A stretch of DNA of 16,824 bases from JBOHER01 sp050701115 (GTDB taxonomy: Bacteria > Actinomycetota > Actinomycetes > Mycobacteriales > Pseudonocardiaceae), in contig JBOHER010000207.1 of NCBI GenBank assembly GCA_050701115.1, forward strand, positions 1 through 16,824. The letters run 5' to 3'. The notes under the pieces were generated by a model, which made no database searches, was not told the DNA's origin, and saw nothing but the letters and a program-made list of their open reading frames with translations. Shown here one piece after another: positions 7,719-13,704 of the stretch (the first letter of the stretch is position 1; the number at the start of each line of letters is the position of its first letter). The position numbers and the translations under genes are program-made.

Positions 7719-8380
7719 GCGCGGTCATCGAGTCCGGTGGGGCGGAGCTGTTCGGCCGGCTGGAGTCCGCACTGCACGAGGTGCGGGCCGGGGATCCGAT
7801 GACGCGCCCGCCCGAGGCGGACACCGGACCGGTCGCCGTTCGCGGGGCAGTGGTGTCGGGCGGCACACCGGTGGCGTTGTGGTTCCGGCGCCCCGTGGTC
7901 ACCGATCCGGTGCGGGTGACGTTGCGGCTGGCCGATCCGCTCGGCCGGGTCACCACGAGGACGGTCGACGTGCCCGCGGGTCCGCTCGGCAATCCGCCGT
8001 CGTTGGACATCCTGGACGCCTTCGAGATTCGTGGCCGCGGCGTGCTGGCCCGGCTGCGCAGCGATGCCCCGGTCGTGGATCTCGGCGAGGGCCCGCACCT
8101 GCTGCATATCGCGGCTACGCAGGCGAACCGCCCGATCTGGCCGCCGCGTCCCCGCCCGCGTCCGATCCGGCTCAGCGTTGCCCTGCCGGACATCCCGACG
8201 GTGGAGCGCCATCGCCCATTCCCGCCCCGGGAGCCGATCCAGGTGGTGCGCACCAACGACGAGTCGCCGTTCAGCTATGACGTGCTGATCCGGTCGGGCA
8301 CGCCGCTGGACATCTCGGTCGCGATCGAGGCGCCCGACGGGCTGCGCACCTCTCGGCGCACCACGGTGGGGAGGCGGTGA
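7379..8380 (+). CDS. Giant multidomain protein, segment 5 (C-terminus)
   Basis: This is the C-terminal piece, with sense from about 7367 to the TGA at 8378-8380. It starts SAETMGAPFAEVPATLSADP and contains WSGLLPGAWQPWLVRAVAVP, FDILVVDDW-type strands (read as DLDVLVVDDWDGTG), and repeated beta-sandwich-like sequence ending in ISVAIEAPDGLRTSRR. The tail is basic (TSRRTTVGRR). The ATG at 7379 has no ribosome binding site, which fits continuation of segment 4. Together the five segments give an unbroken protein of about 2157 aa if four single bases are restored. No stop codon interrupts the composite frame. Confidence 0.65.
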   Translation: MGAPFAEVPATLSADPATPTGGRRYVAAWSGLLPGAWQPWLVRAVAVPVPEVPVQAVRGVPSPGSATVPLQVLPAGPPDLDVLVVDDWDGTGVVVRTGTAAPVPPTPLGPHVLSAVIESGGAELFGRLESALHEVRAGDPMTRPPEADTGPVAVRGAVVSGGTPVALWFRRPVVTDPVRVTLRLADPLGRVTTRTVDVPAGPLGNPPSLDILDAFEIRGRGVLARLRSDAPVVDLGEGPHLLHIAATQANRPIWPPRPRPRPIRLSVALPDIPTVERHRPFPPREPIQVVRTNDESPFSYDVLIRSGTPLDISVAIEAPDGLRTSRRTTVGRR

Positions 8381-8422
8381 GTGCGAGGCGAACCTGCGGC
8401 GACCTGCTCCGCCAGATCGAGC

Positions 8423-8461
8423 GACCGACGGGCTGCACGACCGGTTGAACCGGAGTCGGTC
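8423..8461. terminator. Nested inverted repeat between convergent genes, probable bidirectional terminator
   Basis: GACCGAC (8423-8429) pairs with GTCGGTC (8455-8461). The loop between them contains a second perfect palindrome, CCGGTTGAACCGG (8441-8453). The structure lies between the plus-strand end of the giant gene and the minus-strand end of the PIN fragment, where a terminator is expected. There is no U-tract, which is common for actinobacterial terminators. Confidence 0.4.
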
Positions 8462-8471
8462 AGGACCGGCG

Positions 8472-8801
8472 TCAGATGGGATTGACCGCAGGTCGGACGG
8501 CTGGTTGCGCGGCGTCGATCAACATGGTCAGATCATCCGGGTCGGAGGTCACGATAGCCGCGTGGGCAGCGATCCCCATTACCACCGCGGTCACTTCGAC
8601 CACATCGGACGTGCCTACGCGGCCACAGAGCACGCCGGCGGCGCGGCCGACCGGGTCGGTCATGTCGACGATGTCGCAGCCGCGCAGGAGTCGTGTCAGC
8701 GACGCCTGCGGTGGTGAGCCTCGCCAGACCTGAGCAAGTACCGGCACCGGAACAATCATCCGCCGACCCTCATCCAGGGCCTGCCGGTGCAGCAGCCACA
8801 T
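8472..8801 (-). pseudogene. PIN-domain toxin, C-terminal part (split from its N-terminus by an inversion)
   Basis: Read from ATG 8801, this gives 109 aa starting MWLLHRQALDEG, with VPVLAQVWRGSP, LTRLLRGCDIV, GTSDVVEV and TSDPDDL. These are the middle and C-terminal signatures of a VapC-like PIN ribonuclease; the later acidic residues (GTSD, TSDPDD) are present. The first strand with the leading catalytic aspartate (YDAGAL) is missing and is found on the opposite strand at 9015-9083. The minus frame stays open to 9002, but that extension is the antisense of the antitoxin remnant and not toxin sequence. Without the first aspartate the fragment should be inactive. Confidence 0.7.
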
Positions 8802-9018
8802 GCGAAGCGTCGCCGCGGAGCGAGCGGGGCTCAGCGTGTCCGCATGGATCACCCGATCGGCTGTGGATTGCCTCCGGATCGAGGATGGCCTGGTCGCCGT
8901 CGCCGAGTGGGAGACCGAGCACGGCGCCTTCACCGCGGCCGACCTGACCCAGGCAGCCGCCGAGCTGGCGGGCCTGGACGCACAGATGGTCGGTAACGCC
9001 AAGCGGCAAGCCGGATGA
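8800..9018 (+). pseudogene. Antitoxin remnant of the inverted toxin-antitoxin module
   Basis: The 72-aa frame has RAGLSVSAWITRSA, CLRIEDGLVAVAEWETEHG and FTAADLTQAAAEL. It resembles actinobacterial antitoxins that precede PIN toxins of this type, in which an N-terminal DNA-binding strand comes before the serine-tryptophan helix. That N-terminal strand, about 15-20 residues, is not present: the sequence left of 8800 is the inverted toxin body. The stop overlaps the next ATG as ATGA at 9015-9018, the usual translational coupling of antitoxin and toxin. The family assignment is from pattern memory; the overlap and the toxin start next door support it. Confidence 0.6.
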
Positions 9019-9185
9019 GGGCTGCGGCAACGCGCGTCTCGCTGCTGTACGACGCGGGTGCGCTGAACGCCGCCGACGCAAACAAGCCGGGCCGGGCGTC
9101 GGCCCGCCGGTCAGGGGTCCTCCGGTGTGATCAGTGTCAGCGTGGGGAAGTAGCTGCGGTAGCGGGCCGGGTCGCGAGTGAGTAG
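9015..9185 (+). pseudogene. PIN-domain toxin, N-terminal part, running into unrelated sequence
   Basis: The frame starts at the ATG overlapping the antitoxin stop. It gives RVSLLYDAGALNAADAN, the first beta strand and leading catalytic aspartate of a PIN toxin. After about 9083 it becomes the antisense of the neighbouring vapC and stops at TAG 9183-9185. The lost continuation should begin like RMWLLHRQ, which is exactly what the minus-strand fragment at 8801 encodes. The two fragments are complementary with essentially no overlap or gap. Confidence 0.65.
9088..9106 (-). terminator. GC-rich hairpin just downstream of vapC
   Basis: CGGGCC (9088-9093) and GGCCCG (9101-9106) form a 6-bp stem with a 7-base loop. 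It begins five bases beyond the minus-strand vapC stop. It may terminate vapBC transcription, and it also lies at the right breakpoint of the inverted toxin-antitoxin segment. Confidence 0.35.
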
Positions 9186-9557
9186 TCGGTAGCGTTTCAC
9201 CGCTGCGTGTGCGCCGATGTAAAAGTCGGGCTGGGGCGAGCGGCGTTCACCGCCCCGCTTTCGATAGGCGAGGAATGCGCGCGAGGCGATGAATCCGGCA
9301 TCGTAGGGCAACGGCTGGCGGACGAAGTCCATGGTCGGCAGTGCGTCGTCGAGATCTTCGATCGTGTCGAACCCGGCGGGCACCTCCGCGTAGATGATCG
9401 GGTTGATGGCCAACTCTCCGGCGTCGCGGGCATCGGCGAGCGCGGTCTCCGCCCAGTCGGCCCAGGTCGGGTCGCCGGTGAGCACATCGAGTAGGACGCA
9501 CGTGTCGACCAATGTGACGACCTGGTCGACCACGTGCAGGCGCGCGCTACTCGCCAC
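9111..9557 (-). CDS. vapC: VapC-type PIN-domain toxin (ribonuclease)
   Basis: This is a 148-aa PIN protein, slightly longer than most VapC toxins (about 130 aa); an internal GTG at 9533 would give 140 aa. The acidic residues for Mg2+-dependent RNA cleavage are visible: Asp18 in LVDTCVLLD, Glu58 in IIYAEV, Asp111 in PQPDFYIGAHA and Asp129 in LTRDP. It is the toxin of a type II toxin-antitoxin pair. The start overlaps the end of the upstream vapB by 11 bases, so the two are translationally coupled. The RNA target cannot be told from sequence. The gene appears intact, unlike the scrambled module next to it. Confidence 0.9.
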   Translation of the reverse strand: MASSARLHVVDQVVTLVDTCVLLDVLTGDPTWADWAETALADARDAGELAINPIIYAEVPAGFDTIEDLDDALPTMDFVRQPLPYDAGFIASRAFLAYRKRGGERRSPQPDFYIGAHAAVKRYRLLTRDPARYRSYFPTLTLITPEDP

Positions 9558-9774
9558 GGAAGAGATTCATCAGCTCATCGGTGCTCATCGCGGTCGTCGC
9601 CCTACCGCGCATTCCCGCGGCGAGGCGGCGTCCTCGGGTCTGCCCGCCCTCGGCGCGGACGATGCGCAGGGTCCCACCGTCCTCGACGACCTCCACGTCG
9701 TCGCCTTCGTGCAGGTGGTGTTTGGCGCGGAGCGCAGCCGGGATGGTGACCTGCCCCTTGCTGTTGAGCCGCAT
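9547..9774 (-). CDS. vapB: VapB-type antitoxin, AbrB/MazE-like swapped-hairpin fold
   Basis: This 75-aa protein begins MRLNSKGQVTIPAALRAKH, the signature of AbrB/SpoVT-type DNA-binding antitoxins; LHEGDDVEVVEDGGTLRIV completes the swapped-hairpin domain. The C-terminal tail (STDELMNLFRGE) is the usual toxin-binding segment. The ATG at 9774 follows GGAGGG at the right distance and was chosen over an upstream in-frame ATG at 9819, which would add 15 residues outside the domain and swallow the operator. It should neutralise the downstream VapC and repress its own promoter. Confidence 0.9.
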   Translation of the reverse strand: MRLNSKGQVTIPAALRAKHHLHEGDDVEVVEDGGTLRIVRAEGGQTRGRRLAAGMRGRATTAMSTDELMNLFRGE

Positions 9775-9790
9775 AGCCGCCCTCCATAAG

Positions 9791-9805
9791 ACACGTAATA
9801 CGTGT
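9791..9805 (-). promoter_or_regulatory. Perfect palindrome upstream of vapB, probable autoregulatory operator
   Basis: ACACGTA-A-TACGTGT is a perfect 15-bp palindrome lying 17 bases upstream of the vapB start codon in an AT-richer patch. VapBC complexes normally repress their own operon at such sites. A TTGTAC (-35-like) element sits immediately upstream in the minus direction. Confidence 0.55.
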
Positions 9806-9947
9806 AGTACAAGAAACACGCGCCCATCCGGCTACAGGCAGGAATGACCTTCACCGGCACGAGCTTGTCCGAACGGCTGGAGCGGGCGTGCGCCGCAACC
9901 CACTGTGTCGCAGTAGCCGGAAACTTCTGAGAAAGTTCTGGACGAGG

Positions 9948-9974
9948 TGTCGATCTGGACCTTGCCCGTTCGAC
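9948..9974 (+). promoter_or_regulatory. Putative ECF42-dependent promoter of the DGPF-sigma gene cluster
   Basis: TGTCGA (9948-9953), a 17-base spacer and CGAC (9971-9974) match the -35 TGTCGA and -10 CGA/TC elements described for ECF42-group sigma factors. The site lies 50 bases upstream of the first DGPF gene, in the cluster that ends with the ECF42 sigma gene. This suggests positive autoregulation. The consensus is recalled from the literature on the group and was not recomputed. Confidence 0.6.
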
Positions 9975-10024
9975 GCGTGAGCAGAAGCCGGAAGAGCCCG
10001 GCTTGACAACCTGAGGAGAAGACA

Positions 10025-10456
10025 ATGCGATACATGGTCATCGTCAAGGCCGATCAGAAGTCCGAAGCCGGCGTGATGCCGAGCGAGCAGGTGCTCACCG
10101 AGATGGGCAACTACAACGAGGAGCTGGTCAAGGCCGGCGTAATGCTGGCGGGCGAGGGACTGCACGCCAGCTCGAAGGGTGCCAGGGTGCGGTTCTCCGG
10201 CGACGGCACGACGACCGTGACCGACGGACCGTTCGCCGAGACCAAGGAGCTGATCGCCGGCTTCTGGCTGATCCAGGTGAAGTCGAAGGAAGAGGCCCTG
10301 GAGTGGGTCAAGCGCGTGCCCAACCCCGAGGGCGAGGAGTTCGAGATCGAGCTCCGACAGGTGTTCGAGGCCGACGACTTCGGCGATGAGTTCACTCCCG
10401 AACTGCGCGAGCAGGAGGAGCGCCTGCGCGCGCAGTCGGCCGCCAAGCAGGCGTAG
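10025..10456 (+). CDS. DGPF/YCII-domain protein 1
   Basis: This 143-aa protein of the YCII-related DGPF family starts MRYMVIVKADQKSEAG and carries the family motif VTDGPFAETKELIAGF, with DGPF at residues 67-70. YCII-type proteins are small dimeric alpha-beta barrels; in ECF42 clusters they are standard partners of the sigma factor, with no established reaction. The C-terminus (FGDEFTPELREQEERLRAQ) is a charged helix. The start is supported by GAGGAG eight bases upstream. It is the first gene downstream of the putative ECF42 promoter and about 65% identical by eye to the next gene. Confidence 0.9.
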   Translation: MRYMVIVKADQKSEAGVMPSEQVLTEMGNYNEELVKAGVMLAGEGLHASSKGARVRFSGDGTTTVTDGPFAETKELIAGFWLIQVKSKEEALEWVKRVPNPEGEEFEIELRQVFEADDFGDEFTPELREQEERLRAQSAAKQA

Positions 10457-10501
10457 TTACCGGCGAATTCACTCGACGAAACGACAGGGAGTGAGACTAC
10501 G

Positions 10502-10930
10502 ATGCGATTCGTGATCATCCGCAAGGCGGACCAGGACACCGAGGCGGGCGTGCTGCCCAGCAAGGAACTCCTCGAATCGATGATCCAGTACAACGAGGAG
10601 CTGGCGAAAGCCGGCGTACTGCTGGCAGGCGAGGGACTGCAACCGAGCTCCAAGGGAGCACGGGTCTCGTTCTCGGACGGGCAGCCGACGGTGACCGACG
10701 GGCCGTTTACCGAGGCCAAGGAGCTGATCGCCGGCTTCACGATGATCGAGGTGGCATCCAAGCAGGAGGCTATCGAGTGGGTGAAGCGCTGGCCCGCCAT
10801 CGACGGTGACGGACAGGTCGAGCTGGAGCTTCGCCAGGTGTTCGAGGCCGACGACTTCGGCGAGGAGTTCACTCCCGAGCTGCGCGATCAGGAGGAGCGC
10901 CTGCGCGCGCAGTCGGCCGCCAAGCGCTGA
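10502..10930 (+). CDS. DGPF/YCII-domain protein 2 (tandem paralogue)
   Basis: This 142-aa protein is a close paralogue of the preceding gene. It has MRFVIIRKADQDTEAG at the start, VTDGPFTEAKELIAGF with DGPF at 66-69, and the same C-terminal helix FGEEFTPELRDQEERLRAQ. The 45-base gap and GGGAG ribosome binding site suggest co-transcription with gene 1. The most divergent stretch is the middle-to-late part (WPAIDGDGQ against VPNPEGEE). The head-to-tail copies look like an older duplication rather than a recent one, because nucleotide differences are spread throughout. As with gene 1, the biochemical role is unknown beyond association with ECF42 sigma factors. Confidence 0.9.
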   Translation: MRFVIIRKADQDTEAGVLPSKELLESMIQYNEELAKAGVLLAGEGLQPSSKGARVSFSDGQPTVTDGPFTEAKELIAGFTMIEVASKQEAIEWVKRWPAIDGDGQVELELRQVFEADDFGEEFTPELRDQEERLRAQSAAKR

Positions 10931-10946
10931 TACCCAGAGGGATTCC

Positions 10947-11240
10947 ATGAGCACAGTAACGTCGAAGGACGGCACCACCATCGCGTTCGAGCGGATCGGT
11001 GCCGGGCCGCCGGTCATCCTGGTGGACGGCGCGCTCTGCTACCGAGCATTCGGTCCGGCGAAGCCATTGGCGAAGCAACTGGCCGAGGACTTCACGGTGT
11101 ACCTCTACGACCGGCGTGGCCGAGTGGAGAGCGGGGACACCGCGCCCTACGCCGTCGAGCGCGAGGTCGAGGACAGCAACGGTCGCACCGAACCGGAGGA
11201 CGCCCTCGCCCCGATGTTGGTGGGGTTCTTCACCGGCTGA
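10947..11240 (+). pseudogene. Alpha/beta hydrolase remnant with an internal in-frame deletion
   Basis: The 97-aa frame starts MSTVTSKDGTTIAFERIG and has GPPVILVDGALCYRAFG and the YDRRGRVESGDTAPYAVEREVED segment of alpha/beta hydrolases. These are normally about 250-270 aa. Right after EVED it jumps to PEDALAPMLVGFF, which resembles the family's extreme C-terminus. The missing centre would contain the nucleophile elbow, the acid and the catalytic histidine. The GRGES turn also reads GRVES. The gene lies between the second DGPF gene and the sigma factor, 16 bases after the former, so it is likely transcribed with them. It cannot be a working hydrolase; a residual role is unlikely. Confidence 0.75.
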
Positions 11241-11282
11241 AACGGGTGTCGGTATTGCGGTGGCCCGCGGGAAACTGCTTGA

Positions 11283-12569
11283 TTGGTCCCCGTGGCGGTT
11301 TCGGATACCCATCGTGCGATCGACGCTGTCTGGCGGATCGAATCGGCGCGGCTCATCGCAGGCCTCGCGCGCATGGTGCGCGACGTTGGTCTTGCCGAGG
11401 AACTCGCGCAGGACGCACTCGTCGCCGCGCTCGAACAATGGCCCGAGTCAGGCGTCCCGGACAAGCCGGGCGCCTGGCTCATGGCCATCGCGAAACGGCG
11501 GGCGATCGACATGTTCCGCCGGAACGAACGGTTCGAGCGCAAGCTCGAGGAGCTCGGCCGCGGGCAAGCCCAGCAGGAGCTGGCCATGCCCGATTTCGAC
11601 GCCGCACTCGGCGGCGACATCGGCGACGACCTGTTGCGGTTGGTGTTCACCTCCTGCCACCCGGTGCTGTCCACCGAGGCGCGGGTAGCGCTCACCCTCC
11701 GCGTCCTCGGCGGACTCACCACCGACGAGATCGCGCGCGCATTCCTTGTCCCCGAGCCGACCGTGGCGCAGCGGATCGTCCGGGCCAAGCGGACATTGGC
11801 AAAGAAACAGGTGCCGTTCGAGGTGCCGCAGGGTGATGAGCTCGCCGCCCGGCTGTCGTCGGTGCTCGAGGTCATCTACCTGGTGTTCAACGAGGGCTAC
11901 TCGGCGACCGCCGGTGACGACTGGATGCGACCGGCGCTCTGCGAGGACGCGCTCCGCCTCGGCCGCATCCTGGCGGAGCTCGCGCCGAAAGAGCCGGAGG
12001 TGCACGGTCTGGTCGCGTTGATGGAGATCCAGGCGTCGCGCGCACGGGCGAGGATCGGCCCGTCCGGGGAGCCTGTCCTGCTGCTCGATCAGAACCGCGC
12101 GCGCTGGGACCAGCTCCTGATCCGCCGGGGGCTCGCCGCGCTCGAGCGTGCCGAGCAACTCGGTGGCGCCCGCGGCCCGTATGCGTTGCAGGCCGCGATC
12201 GCCGCCTGTCACGCACGCGCCCGCACCGCGGAGGAAACCGATTGGGTGCGGATCGCGGCGCTCTACGCCGCGCTCGCCGAGGTCGCGCGATCCCCGGTGG
12301 TCGAGCTGAATCGGGCGGTCGCGGTGGGGATGGCGTTCGGCCCGGCTACCGGCCTCGACCTGGTCGACGCGCTGACGTCGGAGCCCTCGCTCAAGGGGTA
12401 CCACCTGCTGCCGAGCGTGCGTGGCGACTTCCTGGTCAAGCTGTCCCGCTTCGACGAGGCCCGTGCCGAGTTCGAGCGAGCGGCATCGCTGACCCGCAAC
12501 GAACGGGAGCGCGCGCTGCTGCTCGAACGCGCCACCGTCTGCGCCAAGGGCGCGGCACCGGTGCAATAA
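11283..12569 (+). CDS. ECF42-type RNA polymerase sigma factor with C-terminal TPR-like extension
   Basis: This 428-aa protein is far longer than a simple ECF sigma factor (about 180 aa). Region 2 is at the N-terminus (AIDAVWRIESARLIAGLAR, ELAQDALVAALEQWP, AIAKRRAIDMFRRN). Region 4 follows (LTTDEIARAFLVPEPTVAQRIVRAKRTL). The C-terminal extension of about 230 aa begins with the YLVFNEGYSA motif near residue 200 and is helical and repeat-like, as in the ECF42 group (DUF6596). That extension is reported to be needed for activity, and there is no dedicated anti-sigma factor. TTG 11283 is the longest start; GTG 11292, giving MAVSDTHRAID, fits family N-termini better. The two DGPF genes and TGTCGA promoter upstream support the group assignment. 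Confidence 0.9.
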   Translation: MVPVAVSDTHRAIDAVWRIESARLIAGLARMVRDVGLAEELAQDALVAALEQWPESGVPDKPGAWLMAIAKRRAIDMFRRNERFERKLEELGRGQAQQELAMPDFDAALGGDIGDDLLRLVFTSCHPVLSTEARVALTLRVLGGLTTDEIARAFLVPEPTVAQRIVRAKRTLAKKQVPFEVPQGDELAARLSSVLEVIYLVFNEGYSATAGDDWMRPALCEDALRLGRILAELAPKEPEVHGLVALMEIQASRARARIGPSGEPVLLLDQNRARWDQLLIRRGLAALERAEQLGGARGPYALQAAIAACHARARTAEETDWVRIAALYAALAEVARSPVVELNRAVAVGMAFGPATGLDLVDALTSEPSLKGYHLLPSVRGDFLVKLSRFDEARAEFERAASLTRNERERALLLERATVCAKGAAPVQ

Positions 12570-12581
12570 CGAGCATCCCTG

Positions 12582-12761
12582 GAGGGTTATTCACAAGTCA
12601 GTTGGCGGGGGCCGCCCGGAGGGTGGCTCGCGACGACTGACTGCAGGCGAGGGGCGTGATTGAGGTGAGCGCGCCGTGGTGAATAGCCCGACTTATGAGT
12701 AAGACACCTGCCTCCGCGAGCTCCGGCCCGCCCCTGTCGACTCCGATTGTGCATAACCCTC
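12582..12761. repeat. Inverted-repeat-bounded non-coding element
   Basis: GAGGGTTATTCACAA (12582-12596) is matched inversely at 12747-12761 (TTGTGCATAACCCTC) in 14 of 15 positions. A second inverted pair, AGTCAGT (12596-12602) and ACTGACT (12636-12642), is nested inside. A third related motif, GGTGAATAGCCC, lies near 12677. The 226-base gap between the sigma factor and the polymerase gene contains no credible gene. The layout could be a MITE-like element, a structured RNA or convergent terminators; no target-site duplication is evident. Confidence 0.4.
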
Positions 12762-12795
12762 AATGTCGTTGAAGTCGACTTCCTTGCCGGTGCGC

Positions 12796-13704
12796 TCATC
12801 GGGCCCCGGTGAGCTCGAGCAGCCGCTCGCGCGCGGCCTCGGCGGAGACCGCGTGCTCATAGATTTGGGCCCAGGGGTCGTTCTTGCGCGCCAGCCGTCT
12901 GCGCAGCCGCTTCAGGTCCCAGCCATTCGGCTCGGCCTTGCCGAGCTCGTTCCAATCCAGCGGGACCGCGGCCGCTGCGCCGGGACGGGCGCGCAGTGAG
13001 TATGGCGCGATGAAGGTCTGCGCATAGCCGTTTCGGTTGGTGTCCAAGAAAATTCGGTCGCCACGCCGGTCCTTGCGCACGGCGGTGGTGAGCCGCTCGG
13101 GGTCCAACCGGGCGAGCACATCCGCCACGTCGCGAGCCAGCGCGCGGGCGGTGTCGTAACCGGTGGAGGCGTCCACCGGGGCGACCACGTGGAAACCGCG
13201 GCCACCTGTGGCCTGCACGAACGGTTCGAGCCCAACCGCGAGGAACACGTCGTGCGCTCGCCGGGCCACGCTGCGCAGCTCACCGGCCTGCTTGCCGTCC
13301 GGCGGGTCGATGTCGATCACCATCAGGTCGGGCTTGTCCAACGCACCCACGCGCGAGGGCCAGATGTGGAACTCCAGCACGGCTTGGTTGGCCAGGTACA
13401 CCAAGGACGCCGCATCGGAGCACACCACGTAGTGGCTGGTGCCCTTCTGCTCCCGGCGCCGGGGGATATCGGCGACGTCGATCCAGTCCGGGAAGTAGTC
13501 GGGCACCTCCTTCTGGAAAAACCCGTCATCGGTGATGCCGTCCGGATACCTGCGCAGGCTCAACGGTCGCTCTTGCAAGTGCGGCACCATCACCTCGGCC
13601 ACCCGACGGTAGTGCTCGACCACCTCACCCTTGGTGACACCTGAATCCGGGTAGAACACCTTGCTGGGCCGAGAAACCGTCACCTCATGCCCGTTGATCA
13701 ACAT
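12796..13704 (-). CDS. ligD: LigD-type polymerase/primase domain protein (NHEJ)
   Basis: This 302-aa stand-alone homologue of the LigD polymerase domain extends and fills DNA ends, often with ribonucleotides, during Ku-dependent non-homologous end joining. The catalytic residues are visible: Asp131 and Asp133 in MVIDIDPPDG, His172 in TGGRGFHVVAP and Asp221 in IFLDTNRNGYAQTF. The N-terminal KVFYPDSGVTKGEVVEHY and RRYPDG blocks are typical. There is no ligase or nuclease domain, so a separate ligase and Ku would act in trans; neither is in the window. The ATG at 13704 follows GAGGAGG and overlaps the upstream sigma gene by 20 bases, implying coupled translation. Confidence 0.93.
   Translation of the reverse strand: MLINGHEVTVSRPSKVFYPDSGVTKGEVVEHYRRVAEVMVPHLQERPLSLRRYPDGITDDGFFQKEVPDYFPDWIDVADIPRRREQKGTSHYVVCSDAASLVYLANQAVLEFHIWPSRVGALDKPDLMVIDIDPPDGKQAGELRSVARRAHDVFLAVGLEPFVQATGGRGFHVVAPVDASTGYDTARALARDVADVLARLDPERLTTAVRKDRRGDRIFLDTNRNGYAQTFIAPYSLRARPGAAAAVPLDWNELGKAEPNGWDLKRLRRRLARKNDPWAQIYEHAVSAEAARERLLELTGAR

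Noticed and set aside
8472..9002. A 176-aa minus-strand reading frame as one complete gene
   Set aside because: Only the part from 8801 down resembles a PIN toxin; the upstream part is antisense of the plus-strand antitoxin remnant and has no ribosome binding site.
11448..12566. A 372-aa minus-strand frame antisense to the ECF42 sigma gene
   Set aside because: It is a GC-driven shadow of a well-conserved gene, with no recognisable motif or ribosome binding site.
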